NCBI GenBank assembly: GCA_046538735.1
Contig: JBKHII010000014.1
Coordinates: 1 to 64,000 of the forward strand
From: SLST01 sp046538735
GTDB lineage: Bacteria; Spirochaetota; Spirochaetia; DSM-27196; SLST01
Length of the DNA stretch: 64,000 nucleotides
Reading direction: 5' to 3'
How positions within the stretch are numbered: the first letter of the stretch is position 1; each line of letters begins with the position of its first letter. This document shows, one piece after another, positions 26,466 to 35,601 of this stretch. A program made the position numbers and the translations under genes. The notes below the pieces were generated by a model that saw only the letters and a list, made by a program, of their open reading frames with translations, did no database searches and was not told the origin of the DNA.

Positions 26466-27323
26466 ATGAAGCGAACGCTACGGCCGATCGTCGACCTGAT
26501 CTCAGAGATAGTCCGCCGTTTCCAGGATCACAGGTGCGTCACGCTCGCGGCGAGTGTCGCGTATTTCTCGATCGTATCGCTCGCGCCGATGCTCGTGATC
26601 GTACTGAACGTGAGCTCGGTGCTCGTTGAGCCGTCCGTCGGCGAGGAGCGACTGATGGCGCAGGTTGCCGACGTGGTGGGCCGGGAGGGGGCCGCGACGA
26701 TCCGCAGCATGATCCGCAGCGCGCAGGTTGCCGAGCGATCGCCCGCGATGACGGTCGTGGGGATCGTCACGCTCGTATTCGGCGCCTCCACGCTCTTCGC
26801 GAAGCTCGGGGAGGCGCTCAGCGTCGTCTTCGCCGCGGCCCGGCCGAGACCGCGGGGCGCGCTCGCGCGGACCGTGCGAAGCCGTTTGCTATCGCTCACC
26901 GTGGTGATCGGGATCGGCTTTCTCCTCGTGGTGTCGCTGATCGTGGATACGGCAATCGTCTCGCTCTTCGACCGGATTACGGTCTTCCTCGAGCGGCGGT
27001 TGGCCGTGGGGCTGGCGTTACTCGAGTTCGCCTTCTCCACCTCCTTCACCGCCGCGCTCTTCGCCACGGTGCTCAAGGTCATGCCCGAAGGTCATGTTCC
27101 ATGGCGATACGCGCTCGAGGGCGGGCTCGTGACCGCTCTCTTCTTCACCGCCACCAAGGTCGGCTTTGGTCTGCTGCTCGGCAATCAGAGCGTGGCCTCG
27201 AGCTACGGCGCGGCGGGGGCGGTCGTCGTGGTGCTGCTGTGGGTGTTCGTCGCGGCGGTCGTGCTGCTGCTCGGGGCCGAGCTCGCATCCGTGCGAATGG
27301 AGCGAACGGACGCGGAGGCATGA
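26466..27323 (+). CDS. YihY/BrkB-family inner-membrane protein
   Basis: A 285-residue polytopic membrane protein with about six helices. The family signatures CVTLAASVAYFSIVSLAPMLVIV (N-terminal) and KVMPEGHVPWRYALEGGLVTALFF, plus SSYGAAGAVVVVLLWVFVAAVVLLLGAE near the end, are all present. The ATG at 26466 follows GGGGGGT. The gene lies 11 bases after the Omp85 gene, in the same operon. YihY-type proteins, like TamB, have been linked to phospholipid transport between membranes in other bacteria; the shared operon here is consistent with that. Confidence 0.9.
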   Translation: MKRTLRPIVDLISEIVRRFQDHRCVTLAASVAYFSIVSLAPMLVIVLNVSSVLVEPSVGEERLMAQVADVVGREGAATIRSMIRSAQVAERSPAMTVVGIVTLVFGASTLFAKLGEALSVVFAAARPRPRGALARTVRSRLLSLTVVIGIGFLLVVSLIVDTAIVSLFDRITVFLERRLAVGLALLEFAFSTSFTAALFATVLKVMPEGHVPWRYALEGGLVTALFFTATKVGFGLLLGNQSVASSYGAAGAVVVVLLWVFVAAVVLLLGAELASVRMERTDAEA

Positions 27324-27369
27324 CGCGCCGTTCGCGCCGGACCGCCGTCCGGCGCGACGTCATCGCGAC

Positions 27370-28521
27370 CTACGGAGCACCGGCGGGTGCGTTGTCCCGG
27401 TCGGGTCGCGGCGATTCGGTCGGCGTCGGCTCGGGCTCGAGGTACCGATCCCAGACGAACGCGAATTCGCGACGGACCTCTGCGGACGTGATGCCGAACG
27501 CCTCGAGCGGCTCGTTGACGTGGCGCTTTCGGTGGCGACTCGAGCGGCGTTTCGCGAACTCGCGCCAGAACCGGTCGCTCGGGGCGAGGTCGGCGAATGT
27601 GAAGAAGCGGTTGAGCGTGTCCGAGATTCGCTGAGAGATCTCTTCGAACGTGACTACGAGTAATTGGTCCTCCGGAATGCAACCGCGAAGGCGTTCGAAG
27701 GTTCGGTAGAGGGCACACGACCACTCGTACTTGCGGACCGTATAGTCTCGAAGCTCTGCGTCGTTCAGAAGCGGGGCGGCGAACCGGTGGGCGAACGCGA
27801 GGTACGACTGGAGCGCGGCATCGGGCGCGCGGACCACGTAGACGATCCGGATGTCCGGGAACGTCTCGAGAATCTCGCGGAGTCGGAACACCGAGACGTT
27901 GCACTTGAGGACGAGTCGGTTGTGGCCGGTTGCGATCACCTGTCGTTTCAGGATCTCGCGGTAGAATCGGGCGGACGTTCTTCGTTCCCACCTGCTGAGC
28001 CATCCGAGCCGGAATCCGGTCTCGCAAAACTCCGGGTCGGTCAGCAACCACGGGCAGTTCAAGGTGAGAATCTCCGTGTCCAGCCGATGTATGAAGATGC
28101 CCTCGTCCTCTTCCACGCCGGCGATCCTGATCTCGTGGCCGTACTCCGACGTCTGAACGATCCCCAGGTCCATCTTGTTCAGCGCCCAGACGAACGGAGA
28201 CAGTATGCGGCGTTGGACCAGCGAGGGAAAGAGAAGCTCCCACGTGGTGAACATTCCGGCGGTATGCGAACCGTAGATCTGGCGTTGGAGGAACGTGGTC
28301 CCGCTGCGGGGGTGCCCGAGGATGAGTACCGGGCGATCGATCTCCAGCGACCGGAGCTCCGGGTAGAAGACGTAGTCGAGCGCCAGCATCAGTCGCGTCA
28401 TCGCCATCATCGGCGGGCCGAGCGTGAACCAGAACATCGCGCTCGCGTACTTGCGGTGTTTCCAGAACGCGCGAACCAGCATCCAGAGGCGGGAGACGGG
28501 CCCGCGCCGTTGACGCATCAT
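27370..28521 (-). CDS. Sulfotransferase-family protein
   Basis: A 383-residue enzyme with the PAPS 5'-phosphosulfate loop GHPRSGTTFLQ at residues about 69-79 and a later conserved element VVRAPDAALQSYLAFAHR that corresponds to the 3'-phosphate-binding strand-helix. A weak hydrophobic stretch (FWFTLGPPMMAMTRLML) near the N-terminus suggests membrane association. The ATG at 28521 is in an ATGATG pair that overlaps the stop of the upstream flippase-like gene by 4 bases; longer in-frame starts would reach deep into that gene. The two genes form a coupled pair, suggesting modification of a membrane-linked glycan or lipid. Confidence 0.85.
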   Translation of the reverse strand: MMRQRRGPVSRLWMLVRAFWKHRKYASAMFWFTLGPPMMAMTRLMLALDYVFYPELRSLEIDRPVLILGHPRSGTTFLQRQIYGSHTAGMFTTWELLFPSLVQRRILSPFVWALNKMDLGIVQTSEYGHEIRIAGVEEDEGIFIHRLDTEILTLNCPWLLTDPEFCETGFRLGWLSRWERRTSARFYREILKRQVIATGHNRLVLKCNVSVFRLREILETFPDIRIVYVVRAPDAALQSYLAFAHRFAAPLLNDAELRDYTVRKYEWSCALYRTFERLRGCIPEDQLLVVTFEEISQRISDTLNRFFTFADLAPSDRFWREFAKRRSSRHRKRHVNEPLEAFGITSAEVRREFAFVWDRYLEPEPTPTESPRPDRDNAPAGAP

Positions 28522-29558
28522 CGCTCCGAGCCGACCCGCGTTGCCGAGCCGCTTCGGAGTCGCGCGATCAGGCTCTGGATCCCGAGGACGATGAGCGCGA
28601 GGATCGCGACGAGGTAGTAGTCGAGAAATCTCCATCCGATCAGGATCGTGCCGATCGTTTCACCGGGCAGAATCGTGGCGAACACCAGCAGGAAGATACC
28701 CTCCGCGCCGCCGGTCGCCCCTGGGGTCGGGATGAACGCCATGGCCGCAAACACGAGCCATTGGACGACGACCACAGCAAAAACGTTCACCTCGTAGCCC
28801 AAGCTCAATGCCAGTGCGCTTACCACCGAGTATCGAGCGATCCAGTGAATCGCGGCCAGCAGGAGGTTGACGAGGAAGCGGTTCTTCCCGCGACGAATCA
28901 TTTCCCGGTAGAGCCGCTTGAACTCGTGCCAGAACCGACGCACTCGGACGCGGAACCGGGGAAGCGCCTTCGTCCGCCGGATTACGAGCGCCGCTGCGAC
29001 GATCGCAAGCACGACCGTGCCCGCGACGGCGTATACCCACCAACCCTCGACGAACTGATCGGTCACGAGCTCGCCGACTCGCGCGATCCGGAACGCCGAG
29101 GCCAACACGAAGGCAACCGGCATTCCTACGAGGTAGAAGGTGAGGTCCTCGACCGCGGCGATGCTCGTGAGCGACGTTGCCTCTCCCAGTGAGACGCCAT
29201 GGCCGTAGAGCATGGTCGCCTTGACGGGTTCTCCCCCCACCAGCGTGGGGCTCACCGCCGCGCCGAGTTCGGACATGACCGTGATCTGAAGCCCTTTGCG
29301 GAACGAGAAGGGATGGCCAAGGAAGTCCATCCAGTTCATGAGACGGAGCGTCTTCGTGATCCAGGGGACGAGGCGCAGCCCCGCCGCGAGGATGAAGTAG
29401 CCTGCGGCGAAGCGTCGCAGAGTGAGGAGCTCGCTCGTGTCCGTGAGCAGGATCGCGATGATCACGCTCACGGCAACGGAGACGGGCAGGATCCACAGGA
29501 TTTTCCGGACTACCGAGCGCGCGTTGAATCCGGATGTCGGCTTCGGTGCCTCAGCCAT
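28518..29558 (-). CDS. Flippase-like membrane protein (lysylphosphatidylglycerol synthase TM region family)
   Basis: A 346-residue membrane protein with about eight helices. The family (UPF0104/AglD-like) is recognised by the segments SELGAAVSPTLVGGEPVKATMLY and FIPTPGATGGAEGIF, which correspond to the conserved PxRxGExxR-like and PTPGGxGxxE elements. There is no catalytic synthase domain, so it is a flippase-like membrane unit only. It is translationally coupled to a sulfotransferase gene (ATGATG overlap). The ATG at 29558 gives a short cytoplasmic N-terminus. The lipid or glycan handled is unknown. Confidence 0.85.
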   Translation of the reverse strand: MAEAPKPTSGFNARSVVRKILWILPVSVAVSVIIAILLTDTSELLTLRRFAAGYFILAAGLRLVPWITKTLRLMNWMDFLGHPFSFRKGLQITVMSELGAAVSPTLVGGEPVKATMLYGHGVSLGEATSLTSIAAVEDLTFYLVGMPVAFVLASAFRIARVGELVTDQFVEGWWVYAVAGTVVLAIVAAALVIRRTKALPRFRVRVRRFWHEFKRLYREMIRRGKNRFLVNLLLAAIHWIARYSVVSALALSLGYEVNVFAVVVVQWLVFAAMAFIPTPGATGGAEGIFLLVFATILPGETIGTILIGWRFLDYYLVAILALIVLGIQSLIARLRSGSATRVGSER

Positions 29559-29639
29559 GGTGCGAATCAGCAGAACACGTCTTGGGCCAAAGAATCAACG
29601 GGTTTGTCCCGATGCGCCGTCCTCCGGCTCCCGCCATGC

Positions 29640-30671
29640 TCATGCACCGTCTGCGGCACGAACCGTGCTCGAGTTGCGGACGACGAGTTCGGCCGGGAGC
29701 AACACGAGCTGCCGCTCCGGCGGTGCTCCGTTCAGGAGCGAGATCAGCATCCTGACCGCTTCCCGTCCGATCCCCGCCATCGGCTGTCGGACGGCGGTGA
29801 TCGGCGGCGTGAGGAAGTCGAGGAAGCGGTAGTCGTCGAAGGTCACGAAACCCACGTCCGGGGGTGAGAGCTCGTGCTCGTGGAGCGCGCTCAGAACGTC
29901 GAACATGAAGTCCCCTCCCGCGCCAACGAGGAATGCGTCCGGTCGAGTTGCCCGGTCCTTCACGAGTTCGCTGATCGCGGCGCAGACATCCTGAGGGTGC
30001 TCGTATCTGAGATAGGAGACGTGGCTATAGTCGACGCCTGCCGCGGACAGCGCTCCGTGATAGCCGGCGGAACGTGCGGTGTTGTGCGGGTAGTCGCGAG
30101 GTCCGGAGATATACGCGACTCTTCGGTATCCCGCGTTCAGCAGGTGCTCCGTGGCGGCCCGACTCGCCGCTTCGTTGTCAATGTCCACACTGAACGGTGC
30201 CGGTTCCTCCGGCCGTCCGATCACGACGTACGGGACCGAACGCGCCTGGAGCGGCGTCAAGAATCTGCTCCGCCCGAGCTCAGCGCTGATGATCAAGCCG
30301 TCCACGATGCTTCTTCTGACGACAGCGTGGACCAGCGTGTCCACCTCCTCGTCGGTCTCGGCGAAGAGCAGCTCCACGGCGTAATCGTTCGCCCTCGTTT
30401 CCACCGAGATACTCGTGACAAGCGACGACCAGTATGCGCCGTTCAGGGAGTGCTCGGGTTCGTGCGGGATGAGCACCCCGATCGTGCGCGTCTTCCGGAA
30501 CGCGAGTTGCTGGGCGGAGTTGTCCGGGGCGTAGCTATGGTCGGCGATGACTCTGAGTATGCGCTTGCGCGTGTCCGCGTTGATGCCCGGGTAGTTGTTG
30601 ATCACCTTGGACACAGTTCCCTTGGACACATTCGCGAGTCGTGCAATGTCGCCGATCTTCAGTCGATTCAC
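29640..30671 (-). CDS. LacI-family transcriptional repressor
   Basis: A 343-residue regulator. Residues 3-55 are the DNA-binding head (LKIGDIARLANVSKGTVSKVI, with a hinge near SAQQLAFRK). The rest is a sugar-binding periplasmic-protein fold (TIGVLIPHEPEH, VDIDNEAASRAATEHLL, YISGPRDYPHN). I chose the GTG at 30671 because the helix-turn-helix begins at codon 3 and an AAGGGG ribosome binding site precedes it; the longer frame to 31070 lies antisense to the next operon. It is divergent from a family-5 ABC importer, and a perfect 16-bp palindrome typical of LacI operators sits beside that operon's promoter, so control of the importer by sugar binding is likely. Confidence 0.93.
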   Translation of the reverse strand: MNRLKIGDIARLANVSKGTVSKVINNYPGINADTRKRILRVIADHSYAPDNSAQQLAFRKTRTIGVLIPHEPEHSLNGAYWSSLVTSISVETRANDYAVELLFAETDEEVDTLVHAVVRRSIVDGLIISAELGRSRFLTPLQARSVPYVVIGRPEEPAPFSVDIDNEAASRAATEHLLNAGYRRVAYISGPRDYPHNTARSAGYHGALSAAGVDYSHVSYLRYEHPQDVCAAISELVKDRATRPDAFLVGAGGDFMFDVLSALHEHELSPPDVGFVTFDDYRFLDFLTPPITAVRQPMAGIGREAVRMLISLLNGAPPERQLVLLPAELVVRNSSTVRAADGA

Positions 30672-30784
30672 GTCGGCCCCTTGAAGCCCTCGATTCCCGG
30701 CCTGCTTGCCAGAGCATGGAAGCGATGCTATGGTGGCGTTGGTAGTTGGATCAACCGTCCTTTCCGAATCCCTACGCAATTCTG

Positions 30785-30813
30785 TTGACAAGCCGCCGTG
30801 CTCGCGACAGAAT
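30785..30813 (+). promoter_or_regulatory. Sigma70-like promoter of the ABC importer operon
   Basis: TTGACA at 30785-30790, a 17-base spacer and CAGAAT at 30808-30813. The -35 is perfect and the -10 matches 4 of 6 positions. Transcription would begin near 30820, inside the palindromic operator and about 48 bases upstream of the solute-binding protein ATG. Confidence 0.7.
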
Positions 30814-30819
30814 AGTAGC

Positions 30820-30835
30820 TGGAAACCGGTTTCCA
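30820..30835. promoter_or_regulatory. Perfect LacI-type operator TGGAAACCGGTTTCCA
   Basis: A 16-bp perfect palindrome with a central CG step (AACCGGTT core), the form bound by LacI-family dimers. It starts 6 bases after the -10 box, so it covers the expected transcription start of the importer operon. The divergent lacI-type gene (29640-30671) is the obvious source of the repressor. Confidence 0.8.
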
Positions 30836-30867
30836 AACAAGTCTCAACATCCACAAGGAGGAGTGAA

Positions 30868-32583
30868 ATGAGAAAAACCATTCTGGTTCTCTGTATGGCC
30901 CTGCTCGCCGTCGGCATGATCTGGGCGGAGGGACAGGCCGAGGCCGGCGACGGTGCCGAGCCGATCGCGACGGAGTTCCCTCGAAGCGAGACCCTGTACA
31001 CCAGCGGTACGATGTGGGGCCCGCCCAACAGCTGGAACCCGCTGATCAACTCGAACCAGGCGACCGGCACCCGTGGTCTGGTCTACGAGTCACTGTTCCT
31101 GTACGACCCTCTGGCGGACGAGTACATTCCGTGGCTCGCTACCGACGGCGAATGGATCAACGATACGCAGTACGAATTGACGATTCGAGACGGCGTGACG
31201 TGGTCGGACGGCGAGGCGTTCACCGTTGAAGACGTCGTGTTCAGCTTCGAGGTCCATGACATGTACCCGACCCACCAGTCCGACCTTTGGGCCTATCTGG
31301 ACTCGGTCGAGGCGGTCGACGACAGCACCGTGCGATTCACCTTCGGTGAGACGCTCTATCACCAGTGGGACAACACGCTGTTCATGCTCTTCATGATTCC
31401 CGAGCACATCTTCAGCGAGTACTCCGAGCAGGAGGCCGTTGGCGGTTCGAACGCGAACCCGGTCGGTACCGGTCCGTATCTCTACGAGACGCACCAGGAA
31501 GACCGACAGGTATGGCGCAAGAACCAGAACTGGTGGGCAATCGACGCGCTCGGTCTCGAGCCGGAGCCGCGCTACATCATTGACATTCGGAACTCGAGCA
31601 ACAATGTTGCGCTTGGTCAGGTCCTTCAGGGCCAGCTCGACCTGAGCAACAACTTCCTGCCGGGCATCGCCACGCTGATCGATCAGGGCTATCCCATCGG
31701 TACGTACTATTCGGAAGAACCGTACATGCTCTCCGCGAACACCGCGTGGCTCGTTCCGAACCTCACTCGCGAGCCTCTGGATGACGTGGACTTCCGTCAC
31801 GCGCTCGCGAGTTCAATCAACGTTGGCCAGATCGTAGAGGTTGCGTACGCGAACATCGTTCAGGCGGCCAACCCCACCGGTCTGCTCCCGACCTACGATC
31901 AGTACATCGACTGGAACCTGGTCGAAGAGATCGGCTTCTCGTACGATCCGGATGAGGCTCGTCAGATTCTGGCGGACGCCGGATACGAGGACACCAACGA
32001 CGATGGTTTCGTGGAGACCCCCGACGGCGACGAAATCGAGCTGAGCGTCATCGTTCCGTTCGGTTGGTCCGACTGGATGGAAGCGGCCCGCATCATCGCG
32101 GCCGGCGCCCGTGATGTCGGTATCAATCTTCAGGCCGAGTTCCCCGATGCACCGAGCGTAGACGACGCGCGAACGACCGGCGACTTCGACCTCGTCGTTA
32201 ACAACTGGTCTGCCCTGAGCGACACGCCGTGGACGTACTACGAGTTCCTGTTCAGCGATCCGATCCAGGAGAACATGTACAGCGGCAACTTCGGCCGGTA
32301 CGACAACGAGCGGGCGTTCGAGCTCGTGGACGAGCTGGACACGATCCCCAAGGACAATCTCTCCGAGCTGCGCGAAGTGCTGTCCGAGCTGCAGCGGATC
32401 ACGATGGAAGACCTCCCGATGATCCCGATGTGGTACAACGGCCTTTGGGCTCAGTGGAACAGCAACTACTGGACGAACTGGCCCTCCTCGGAGACCGACA
32501 ACAACTACCTGCCCTCCAGCTGGGACAACTACTGGCAGATGGGCGGCATCCTCATGCTCTGCGAGCTTGAGGCGGTTGAGTAA
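30868..32583 (+). CDS. ABC transporter solute-binding protein, family 5 (oligosaccharide/oligopeptide type)
   Basis: A 571-residue secreted binding protein of the SBP_bac_5 family. The N-terminal signal MRKTILVLCMALLAVGMIWA is followed by EGQAEAG, a pattern frequent in spirochaete binding proteins. The family core YELTIRDGVTWSDGEAFTVEDVVFSFE is present at about residues 100-130. The ATG at 30868 follows an AAGGAGGAG ribosome binding site. The ligand is not fixed by sequence: family 5 covers peptides, nickel and, in Thermotoga-type bacteria, beta-glucan, xylan and mannan oligosaccharides. The adjacent LacI repressor and the cluster of glycoside hydrolases 15-30 kb away favour an oligosaccharide. 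Confidence 0.92.
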   Translation: MRKTILVLCMALLAVGMIWAEGQAEAGDGAEPIATEFPRSETLYTSGTMWGPPNSWNPLINSNQATGTRGLVYESLFLYDPLADEYIPWLATDGEWINDTQYELTIRDGVTWSDGEAFTVEDVVFSFEVHDMYPTHQSDLWAYLDSVEAVDDSTVRFTFGETLYHQWDNTLFMLFMIPEHIFSEYSEQEAVGGSNANPVGTGPYLYETHQEDRQVWRKNQNWWAIDALGLEPEPRYIIDIRNSSNNVALGQVLQGQLDLSNNFLPGIATLIDQGYPIGTYYSEEPYMLSANTAWLVPNLTREPLDDVDFRHALASSINVGQIVEVAYANIVQAANPTGLLPTYDQYIDWNLVEEIGFSYDPDEARQILADAGYEDTNDDGFVETPDGDEIELSVIVPFGWSDWMEAARIIAAGARDVGINLQAEFPDAPSVDDARTTGDFDLVVNNWSALSDTPWTYYEFLFSDPIQENMYSGNFGRYDNERAFELVDELDTIPKDNLSELREVLSELQRITMEDLPMIPMWYNGLWAQWNSNYWTNWPSSETDNNYLPSSWDNYWQMGGILMLCELEAVE

Positions 32584-32624
32584 GCCTACGACCTACGAGC
32601 ATCCAGATAGTAAAAGCAGAAGCG

Positions 32625-32651
32625 CGGCAAGGGGGCATCGCCCCCTTGCCG
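32625..32651. repeat. 12-bp perfect GC-rich hairpin between binding protein and permease genes
   Basis: CGGCAAGGGGGC, a 3-base ATC loop and the exact complementary arm. It lies 42 bases after the binding-protein stop and 62 bases before the permease start. No T-tract follows, so it is not a classic terminator. Such hairpins commonly protect the abundant binding-protein mRNA and lower expression of downstream membrane genes. Confidence 0.8.
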
Positions 32652-32713
32652 TCTGAACCTGCCTCGGCCTGCTCCCCTCGGGGGGCTGCGCCGGGTGATT
32701 CGCGGAGATACCA

Positions 32714-33703
32714 TTGGGACGCTACTTACTGAGGAAGGTATTCGTTTACCTCGTGATCTTCTTTTGCGCCGTCACGATCAACTGGATCATCCCGCGGGCG
32801 ATGCCCGGTGATCCGGTTCAATCGATGATTGTGCGCGCGGGTATTCGCGCAGATTCCGCGCGGCTACTCACCTCCTACTACACGCAGGCCTTCGGACTGG
32901 ACGTACCGATGTGGCAGCAATACGTCAACTACTGGCGCGCGCTCTTCCAGGGCGACTTCGGGACGAGCATTTATCTCTTTCCCGCTCCGGTCATCCAGGT
33001 GATCAGGAATGCCGTGCCGTATTCGCTTGCATTGATGCTACCGGCGATACTGCTGAGTTGGTGGGCAGGGAACAAGTTCGGCGCATTCGCCGCTCGCCGC
33101 GAGAAGCTCGACAACACGCTCTTGCCGGTGGGATACCTTGTAACCGCAACTCCGTACATGTGGGTTGCGATTGTGCTCGCCTTCTTCTTCGGGGCCGTGC
33201 TCGAGTGGTTTCCGATCGCCGGTGGCTTCGCGTTCGGCCTGCGCCCAACGCTCAGCTGGGCATTCATCGGCAGCCTGTTCTATCACTGGGTCCTGCCGTT
33301 CCTCTCGCTCTTTGTCGTCATGTTCGGGAGCTGGGCGATCGGCATGCGCAACCTGATCATTTACGAGCTCGAGTCCGACTACGCGCACTACCTGGAGACT
33401 GCCGGCGCTCCCCGCCGTCTGATTCGGAAGTACGCTTTCCGAAATGCGATTCTGCCGCAGATCACAGGCCTCGCGCTGCAGCTCGGCGTGATCATTGCCG
33501 GGAGCGTGGTAACGGAGGCGGTCTTCGCGTATCCGGGGCTCGGGAGCCTCTTGATATCCGCGATTCAGAACCAGGACTACTTCCTGATGCAGGGATGCTT
33601 CCTGATGATCGTCATCGGCGTTCTGGTGGCGAACTTCCTGATCGACCTCACCTACATGGTTGTTGACCCTCGAACGCGCGCAGGAATGCAGGGAGGAGAA
33701 TAA
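32714..33703 (+). CDS. ABC transporter permease, DppB/OppB type
   Basis: A 329-residue inner-membrane permease with six helices. The N-terminal LLRKVFVYLVIFFCAVTINWIIPRAMPGDP is the usual first helix and the PGDP motif of the family, and the EAA-type loop reads YLETAGAPRRLIRKYAFRNAILPQ before the final helices. The start is a TTG at 32714 with GGAG 9 bases upstream. Its stop overlaps the next permease ATG by one base (TAATG). Confidence 0.92.
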   Translation: MGRYLLRKVFVYLVIFFCAVTINWIIPRAMPGDPVQSMIVRAGIRADSARLLTSYYTQAFGLDVPMWQQYVNYWRALFQGDFGTSIYLFPAPVIQVIRNAVPYSLALMLPAILLSWWAGNKFGAFAARREKLDNTLLPVGYLVTATPYMWVAIVLAFFFGAVLEWFPIAGGFAFGLRPTLSWAFIGSLFYHWVLPFLSLFVVMFGSWAIGMRNLIIYELESDYAHYLETAGAPRRLIRKYAFRNAILPQITGLALQLGVIIAGSVVTEAVFAYPGLGSLLISAIQNQDYFLMQGCFLMIVIGVLVANFLIDLTYMVVDPRTRAGMQGGE

Positions 33704-34632
33704 TGGGTGACGTTGCTACCGATACGCTGCTCGAAGCGTCGGCGGAAAAGATAGAACATGGCGAGAGTGGAGGGCCGGGGAAGAAGGGCAAGAACGAAAT
33801 CCTCTACTTCGCGCTTCGTAACGGAAAGGTGCGGGTTGGCCTGGTCGTCGTGGGGCTGTTCCTGCTCATCGCGATCGCCGGGCCGTGGTTTGCCCGGCAC
33901 GAGCCATTCGGATACAACAGCGGCGCCGGCGGCATCGCGCCGAACGAGCAGTTCTGGATGGGTACGACCTATCAGACACAGGATGTCTACTCGCAGTTCG
34001 TTCACAGCCTGCGAGCGGCATTCATCGTCGGCGGGCTCTCCGGAAGCATCGCGACTCTCATCGGCATGGTGATCGGATTCGTCTCCGGCTACCGCGGCGG
34101 ATGGGTGGACGATCTCTTGAGCGGAGTCACGAACGTCGTGCTCACGATCCCGGCGATCGCGGTACTGATCATCATCGCCGCCTATCTCGAGGTTCGAAGC
34201 GTGTTCACGCAGAGCCTCCTGATCGGAATACTGAACTGGCCGTGGGTGGCGCGTGCCGTTCGGGCGCAGACGTTCTCGCTCCGGAACCGGGATTTCGTGG
34301 ATCTCGCTCGCATGAGCAGCGTTCCGGCCCTCAAGATTATCTTCCGGGAGATCGCTCCGAACATGTACTCGTACCTGTTGATGGTCTTGATCCTGCAGTT
34401 CGGCGGCACGATCCTCACGGCGGCGACCCTCGACTTCCTTGGTCTCGGACCAACGAACGCGATATCGCTCGGCATCATGATGAGTCAGGCGGTCGAGTGG
34501 AACGCCCTGCAGTTCGGGCTCTGGTGGTGGTTCATTCCGCCCGGTCTCGCGATCACGTGCATCGTGGGAGCGCTCTACATCACCAATGTTGGCCTGGACG
34601 AAGTGTTCAATCCGAGACTGAGGGAGACCTAA
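33703..34632 (+). CDS. ABC transporter permease, DppC/OppC type
   Basis: A 309-residue inner-membrane permease paired with the preceding one. The first 35 residues are hydrophilic and Gly/Glu/Lys-rich, then a hydrophobic anchor (VGLVVVGLFLLIAIAGPWFA). The EAA loop reads FVDLARMSSVPALKIIFREIAPNM, in the position that contacts the ATPase, and ATLDFLGLGPTNAISLGIMM is the typical late motif. The start ATG overlaps the upstream TAA; the ATPase gene starts directly after its stop. Confidence 0.92.
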   Translation: MGDVATDTLLEASAEKIEHGESGGPGKKGKNEILYFALRNGKVRVGLVVVGLFLLIAIAGPWFARHEPFGYNSGAGGIAPNEQFWMGTTYQTQDVYSQFVHSLRAAFIVGGLSGSIATLIGMVIGFVSGYRGGWVDDLLSGVTNVVLTIPAIAVLIIIAAYLEVRSVFTQSLLIGILNWPWVARAVRAQTFSLRNRDFVDLARMSSVPALKIIFREIAPNMYSYLLMVLILQFGGTILTAATLDFLGLGPTNAISLGIMMSQAVEWNALQFGLWWWFIPPGLAITCIVGALYITNVGLDEVFNPRLRET

Positions 34633-35601
34633 GTGAGTTTGCACATAGAAGACCTTACCGTTCACTACCAGACCTTGAGCGGCGAGGTGGAAGTACTGGA
34701 CGAAGTGTCGCTCAACGTGCCGGACGGCGAAATCCTCGGGATCGCGGGGGAGTCCGGCTGCGGCAAGACCACGCTCGTAAACGCCCTGATCAGACTCGTC
34801 CCGCCCATGAAGATCATCGGCGGGAAGGTCGAGCTGGACGGCGTGCAGCTTCCGGTGGGCAACTTCGAAGCAATGAATAAGCATCGATTGAAGGACCTCG
34901 CGATCATCCCGCAGTATGCGATGAGCGCGATGAACCCCACTCGGAAGATCGGCCGGATGATCTCCGAGCTCATGGAAGCACGCGGCGTGAACGTGAAGAA
35001 GGCGATGGACGACCTGAACACCCGGCTCGATCTCGTCAACCTCTCGCGCGACGTGCTCACGATGTACCCCATCGAGCTCTCCGGCGGCATGAAGCAGCGA
35101 ATGGTCATGGTCCTTTCCACGCTGCTCAACCCGTCGCTGCTGATTGCGGACGAGATCACCTCGGCGTTGGACGTCTCCACGCAGAAGGCCGTTGCCGAGA
35201 TGCTCGTGGGATTCCGCGACCGCGAGTTCGTGAAGTCGATCATCTTCATCAGCCACGACGTCTCGATCCTCTATCAGGTCGCCGACACGATTCTCATCAT
35301 GTACGCCGGGCAGCTCGCCGAGAAGGCGAGCACCAGGACGATCATCAGCAATCCGAAGCATCCGTACACGAAGATGCTCATCGGTTCGCTTCCGAAGGTC
35401 GGTGTGAAGTACGAGAACAAGAAGCTGCAGGGCATCCCCGGCAGTCCTCCGCTCCTCATCAATCCGCCGGTGGGTTGCCGGTTCCGCGATCGCTGTCCGC
35501 TCGCGTTCGAGAAGTGCGTGGAGACGCCTCCGTTCAGAGAAGTCGAACCGGGTCGGTCCGTCGCATGCTGGAAGGTAATGGAAGACTATGGTCAAGGTTG
35601 A
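34633..35601 (+). CDS. ABC transporter ATP-binding protein, DppD/OppD type
   Basis: A 322-residue ATPase. Walker A is GESGCGKTTL (about residues 40-49), the signature is ELSGGMKQRM, Walker B is LLIADEITSALD, and the switch His is in IFISHDVSIL. The C-terminal oligopeptide-transporter extension has the Cys cluster (CRFRDRCPLAFEKC) typical of Opp/Dpp ATPases that bind an iron-sulfur cluster. The GTG start at 34633 immediately follows the previous stop. Its end overlaps the next ATPase gene by 14 bases. Confidence 0.93.
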   Translation: MSLHIEDLTVHYQTLSGEVEVLDEVSLNVPDGEILGIAGESGCGKTTLVNALIRLVPPMKIIGGKVELDGVQLPVGNFEAMNKHRLKDLAIIPQYAMSAMNPTRKIGRMISELMEARGVNVKKAMDDLNTRLDLVNLSRDVLTMYPIELSGGMKQRMVMVLSTLLNPSLLIADEITSALDVSTQKAVAEMLVGFRDREFVKSIIFISHDVSILYQVADTILIMYAGQLAEKASTRTIISNPKHPYTKMLIGSLPKVGVKYENKKLQGIPGSPPLLINPPVGCRFRDRCPLAFEKCVETPPFREVEPGRSVACWKVMEDYGQG

